From: UKL13-2 sp043773745
Lineage (GTDB): Bacteria > Pseudomonadota > Gammaproteobacteria > Burkholderiales > Usitatibacteraceae
Assembly: GCA_043773745.1 (NCBI GenBank)
Contig: JAYVEV010000007.1
Span: forward strand, 1-17,426
Length of the DNA: 17,426 nucleotides
Direction of reading: 5' to 3'
Made by a program: the position numbers and the translations under genes. Shown here one piece after another: positions 15,349 through 17,426 of this stretch. Within the stretch, counting starts at the first letter, position 1. Each line of letters opens with the position of its first letter. Under the pieces are notes generated by a model. The model saw only the letters and a program-made list of their open reading frames with translations, searched no databases and was not told the origin of the DNA.

Positions 15349-15389
15349 TTGCGGAATATCAAGTGCTAATAAATCATTTTTGGTACGCT
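15349..15389 (+). promoter_or_regulatory. hemerythrin-gene promoter: second FNR/DNR-type box
   Basis: TTGCGGAATATCAA at 15349-15362 differs by one base from the box before nirK. Reading toward the hemerythrin gene, again 21 bases separate it from a -10-like hexamer, TACGCT at 15384-15389. The weak -10 fits a promoter that needs an activator. A start near 15396 would give a leader of about 35 bases. Confidence 0.5.
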
Positions 15390-15431
15390 TCATTCCCGGC
15401 TAAAGAATGTCGCTGTCGAATATGAGGATGC

Positions 15432-16001
15432 ATGAGCAATCAATCCGGCGCCACGAATGGCAGTTTTCCTTCTTCAGAAACTGAAGATCCACTGGTTACA
15501 TTTGCTCTTTGCCATAAGCACACTCGCGAGCAGTGCGCAGCGCTTGAGAAACTGGCGGATCAGCTGGCCTGTGGCGACATTGGAAACGCAATTTGCCAGA
15601 CAGTAGCCGACGCGGCGGCTACGACCTTAAATTTTTTTGATGTTGAAGCACGCCTGCATCATGACGATGAAGAAAAAATATTTTTCCCCATGCTGCTCGC
15701 GCTTAATATTCACATTGCTGAAAAAGCCGCGCTACGCAAACTTATCGAAGTCTTGTCTGATGATCACCGCGTGCTCGGTAAAGTATGGGGTCAGTTGCGC
15801 AGTACGCTGTTAACTATCGCGGAGGGCAGGCCAATACTGGCAAAAATTAATGTCGCTCTTATCACCACCTTCGTCACTCTGCACCAACACCACATGAATA
15901 GCGAAGATACCGGCATCATGCCGTTCGCGCGGCGGCATTTAGATAAAGCGGCTCTTGATGACCTTCAGCGGGCGATTGCAGTGCGTCGCCGGGATCGATA
16001 A
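15432..16001 (+). CDS. hemerythrin HHE-domain protein
   Basis: This 189-residue cytoplasmic protein has no signal peptide and forms a four-helix bundle of the hemerythrin cation-binding family, which holds a di-iron centre. Candidate iron ligands occur in the expected order: His28/His30 in LCHKHTREQ, His76-His77 with Glu80/Glu81 in RLHHDDEEKIFFP, His112 in DDHRVLG, and His151, His153-His154 with Glu158 in LHQHHMNSEDTGIMP. Such proteins sense or bind O2 or NO, or help repair iron clusters. Divergence from nirK and a shared regulatory box type suggest a role in coping with NO made by NirK (inference). GAGG at 15424-15427 is four bases before ATG 15432. An ATG at 15422 opens only a short unrelated frame. 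Confidence 0.88.
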   Translation: MSNQSGATNGSFPSSETEDPLVTFALCHKHTREQCAALEKLADQLACGDIGNAICQTVADAAATTLNFFDVEARLHHDDEEKIFFPMLLALNIHIAEKAALRKLIEVLSDDHRVLGKVWGQLRSTLLTIAEGRPILAKINVALITTFVTLHQHHMNSEDTGIMPFARRHLDKAALDDLQRAIAVRRRDR

Positions 16002-16042
16002 GCGTTTTTTGAGGTGTATTCTTTTTTTTCGGCAAAGTGTCC

Positions 16043-16073
16043 TGAACTGGGTCTGATTTAGTGGACGGATAAG
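16043..16073 (+). repeat. IS3 element inverted repeat, orfB end
   Basis: This 31-base terminal repeat begins TGAACTGGGTCTG and ends GGACGGATAAG. It differs from the other end at positions 6, 14, 18, 19 and 20. Confidence 0.8.
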
Positions 16074-16082
16074 CCACTTTCA

Positions 16083-16970
16083 TTATGCCACCATGGGTGT
16101 TTCGTAGAACTGCTTTTCAAATTCGATTGGCGAATAATAATTCAATCGTGCATGGCGGCGGATGCGGTTATAGAAGACTTCAATGTATTCAAATATTTCC
16201 TGCCTAGCCTGCTCGCGGGTTTCGTAGCGAGCGTGGTGTGTGAGTTCCATCTTCAATGTCCCGAAGAAAGATTCCATCGGCGCATTGTCGTAGCAGTTGC
16301 CCTTGCGGCTCATGGATGCACGCATGCCATATCCAACCAGAGTATCTCGGTAAGTATGACTGCAATACTGGCTGCCCCGGTCGCTGTGATAAATTAGGCC
16401 TGCTGCCGGCTTCTTTTTCCAGTAGGCCATGCGCCATGCCGTCAGTGTGAGTTCCTTGGTCATCCGGCTGTCCATCGCCCAGCCGACCAACTCACAGGTG
16501 TAGAGGTCTTTCACTCCGGCCAGATAAAGCCAGCCCTCATCAGTGGGAATAAAGGTGATGTCAGCCACCCAGACCTGGTTGGGTGCCGCGACCTGATCGA
16601 AGCGCTGATCCAACAAATTGGCCGCGACTGGCAATGCATGCGCCGAGTTGGTGGTCGCTTTCCACTTGCGGGCGCGCTGACAGATGATGCCGTGCTGCCG
16701 ACGCAGCCGCTTGATGCGATTGAGACCGGCGACAACACCTTGCGCTTTCAACTCCTTGGTAATCTTGAGCGGCCCATAATTACCACGACCTTTCTCATGC
16801 GCGACTTGAATTGCTGCCAAGAGGGTTGCATCAGCGAGACGTCGCGCGGTGGGCGGCTGCGTTTGCCGCCTCGACCAGTTCATGTAGACACTCCGGGAGA
16901 TACCCATCAAAGCGCATAGTTGCGGCACACTGCACCGGGGTCGCTGTTTCTCGATCCAAGCGTACTTCAC
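16083..16970 (-). CDS. IS3-family transposase OrfB (DDE integrase domain)
   Basis: This 295-residue protein is the catalytic half of the transposase. A helical HTH_21-like region at about 40-100 (HEKGRGNYGPLKITKEL) precedes the rve integrase core. The catalytic triad is Asp137 in WVADITFI, Asp197 in YHSDRGSQY and Glu233 in YDNAPMESFF, with 35 residues between the last two: the DD(35)E spacing of the family. It ends normally (YYSPIEFEKQF). The GTG at 16970 overlaps the orfA stop, but in this family OrfB is normally made as an OrfAB fusion by -1 frameshifting. The -1 frame is open from the A7 run at 17006-17000 through to this stop, so the fusion is possible here. Confidence 0.93.
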   Translation of the reverse strand: MKYAWIEKQRPRCSVPQLCALMGISRSVYMNWSRRQTQPPTARRLADATLLAAIQVAHEKGRGNYGPLKITKELKAQGVVAGLNRIKRLRRQHGIICQRARKWKATTNSAHALPVAANLLDQRFDQVAAPNQVWVADITFIPTDEGWLYLAGVKDLYTCELVGWAMDSRMTKELTLTAWRMAYWKKKPAAGLIYHSDRGSQYCSHTYRDTLVGYGMRASMSRKGNCYDNAPMESFFGTLKMELTHHARYETREQARQEIFEYIEVFYNRIRRHARLNYYSPIEFEKQFYETPMVA

Positions 16971-17257
16971 CGCGACTCCTTCGCGAAGAACGCCGCCGCT
17001 TTTTTTAACAGGTCGCGTTCCATTCGGGCAATCGCCAATTCTCGTTCTAGTTCGCGAATACGTTGCTGCTCAATGGTGAGCTTTGACGAGCCGCTGGGCT
17101 TGAGTGTGCCTTCGTTGGACTGCCGTATCCACAGATATAGCGACTTAGTGTCAACATCAAGTTGGCGCGCAGCCGTCGGCACGCCGACTGCACTGGACAG
17201 CTTAACTGCCTCGGATTTGTATTCAGCCGTAAACACGCGGCGTGGGATTTGTTTCAT
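16967..17257 (-). CDS. IS3-family transposase OrfA (helix-turn-helix)
   Basis: This 96-residue protein is a transposase_8-type HTH protein that binds the element ends: RRVFTAEYKSEAVKLSSAVGVPTAARQLDVDTKSLYLWIRQ. A leucine-rich coiled coil follows (RIRELERELAIARMERDLLKKA, about residues 68-88). AAAGGAA eight bases upstream supports ATG 17257. The end overlaps OrfB by four bases. Near the end, codons TTA AAA AAA form the slippery run. Confidence 0.93.
   Translation of the reverse strand: MKQIPRRVFTAEYKSEAVKLSSAVGVPTAARQLDVDTKSLYLWIRQSNEGTLKPSGSSKLTIEQQRIRELERELAIARMERDLLKKAAAFFAKESR
17000..17006 (-). promoter_or_regulatory. programmed -1 frameshift site (A7) in orfA
   Basis: On the minus strand seven A's are read in orfA as ..A AAA AAA, about 35 bases before the orfA stop. 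Slipping back one base enters the orfB frame with no stop in between. This is the usual arrangement for making the OrfAB transposase in IS3 elements. Confidence 0.6.
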
Positions 17258-17291
17258 ATCGGATTCCTTTCGGTTGATAAATTACCATCAA

Positions 17292-17322
17292 CTTATCCGT
17301 CCGAAAAACCAGACCCCGTTCA
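17292..17322 (-). repeat. IS3 element inverted repeat, orfA end
   Basis: On the minus strand this 31-base terminal repeat begins TGAACGGGGTCTG and ends GGACGGATAAG, the partner of the repeat at 16043-16073. The orfA start lies 35 bases inside it. Confidence 0.8.
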
Positions 17323-17426
17323 CCGAGCAGGGCTATGAGTTCTCGGCACTACCTGAGTTGCTGCCGGGTCGTCTTTACGCCTGTGACCCCGGAAAGCCGT
17401 ATCAAAAGGGGGCGGTAGAGCACATG
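17323..17426 (+). pseudogene. fragment of a second transposase-like gene, cut by the IS element and the window end
   Basis: One plus-strand frame is open across all 104 bases (codons from GAG 17325 to ATG 17424-17426). It encodes a segment ending with PGRLYACDPGKPYQKG and then AVEHM. The YACDPGKPYQKG-x2-E pattern resembles the end of the catalytic core in IS30-like DDE transposases, where the final Glu is catalytic. The 5' part is missing: the IS3 element begins right before it, and the bases left of that element (16002-16042) do not look like its continuation. Family assignment is tentative because only 34 codons are seen. Confidence 0.4.

Larger units (their letters stand above)
16043..17322 (-). 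mobile_element. complete IS3-family insertion sequence
   Basis: The element is about 1280 bases, bounded by imperfect 31-base inverted repeats at 16043-16073 and 17292-17322. They match at 26 of 31 positions, start TGAAC and share the inner block GGACGGATAAG. Its two overlapping genes are on the minus strand. Both appear intact, so it may still be active. The bases just outside (TCC on the left, CCG on the right) are not a direct repeat, so no target duplication is visible. Confidence 0.88.

Noticed and set aside
16002..16042. T-rich stretch after the hemerythrin gene as a terminator
   Set aside because: Two T runs are present but only a three-base stem could be found before the first, too weak to call.

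Overview
The window looks like chromosome of a betaproteobacterium, most like the Nitrosomonadales/Gallionellaceae-Methylophilaceae type. This is inferred from protein style: a three-domain copper nitrite reductase followed by nirV and a Sco gene, a PAS-GGDEF sensor, and a PgaC/YaiP-like glycosyltransferase locus. I could not run a taxonomic search. No rRNA, tRNA or CRISPR array is visible.

Layout. (1) 74-3508, plus strand: a small conserved protein of unknown function, an exported thioredoxin-fold protein with a CGDC site, and a six-helix membrane diguanylate cyclase with three PAS domains and its own sigma70-like promoter. (2) 3538-3951, minus strand: a short STAS/SpoIIAA-like gene broken by one in-frame TAA. 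(3) 4257-5840: a lone periplasmic peptide/nickel-type ABC substrate-binding protein with no permease beside it, then a 384-base gap with a good promoter candidate. (4) 6225-12021: five tightly overlapping plus-strand genes. They encode a single-domain response regulator, a YaiO-type outer-membrane barrel, a membrane-anchored HEAT-repeat protein, a processive family-2 glycosyltransferase, and a CHASE-PAS histidine kinase. The set looks like a self-contained, signal-controlled polysaccharide synthesis and export system. (5) 12109-15169, minus strand: an operon of nirK (Cu nitrite reductase with a C-terminal cytochrome c domain), nirV and a Sco-family copper protein. (6) 15432-16001, plus strand: a hemerythrin-domain protein divergent from nirK. 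The shared intergenic region holds two almost identical FNR/DNR-type boxes, each 21 bases upstream of a -10-like hexamer and each facing one gene. (7) 16043-17322: an intact IS3-family element with orfA, orfB and an A7 frameshift site. It abuts a fragment that looks like a different transposase, cut off by the window edge.

Functionally the right half is a nitrite/NO module: NirK reduces nitrite to NO, Sco probably supplies copper, NirV is the usual accessory partner, and the hemerythrin protein is a candidate for NO or iron handling under the same regulator. The middle is an envelope polysaccharide module with its own two-component system. A diguanylate cyclase lies upstream, so c-di-GMP could also affect surface behaviour. 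Hand-counted rows suggest the polysaccharide locus is more GC-rich than the substrate-binding gene beside it (39/60 in 8041-8100 against 25/60 in 4681-4740), but this is a small sample.
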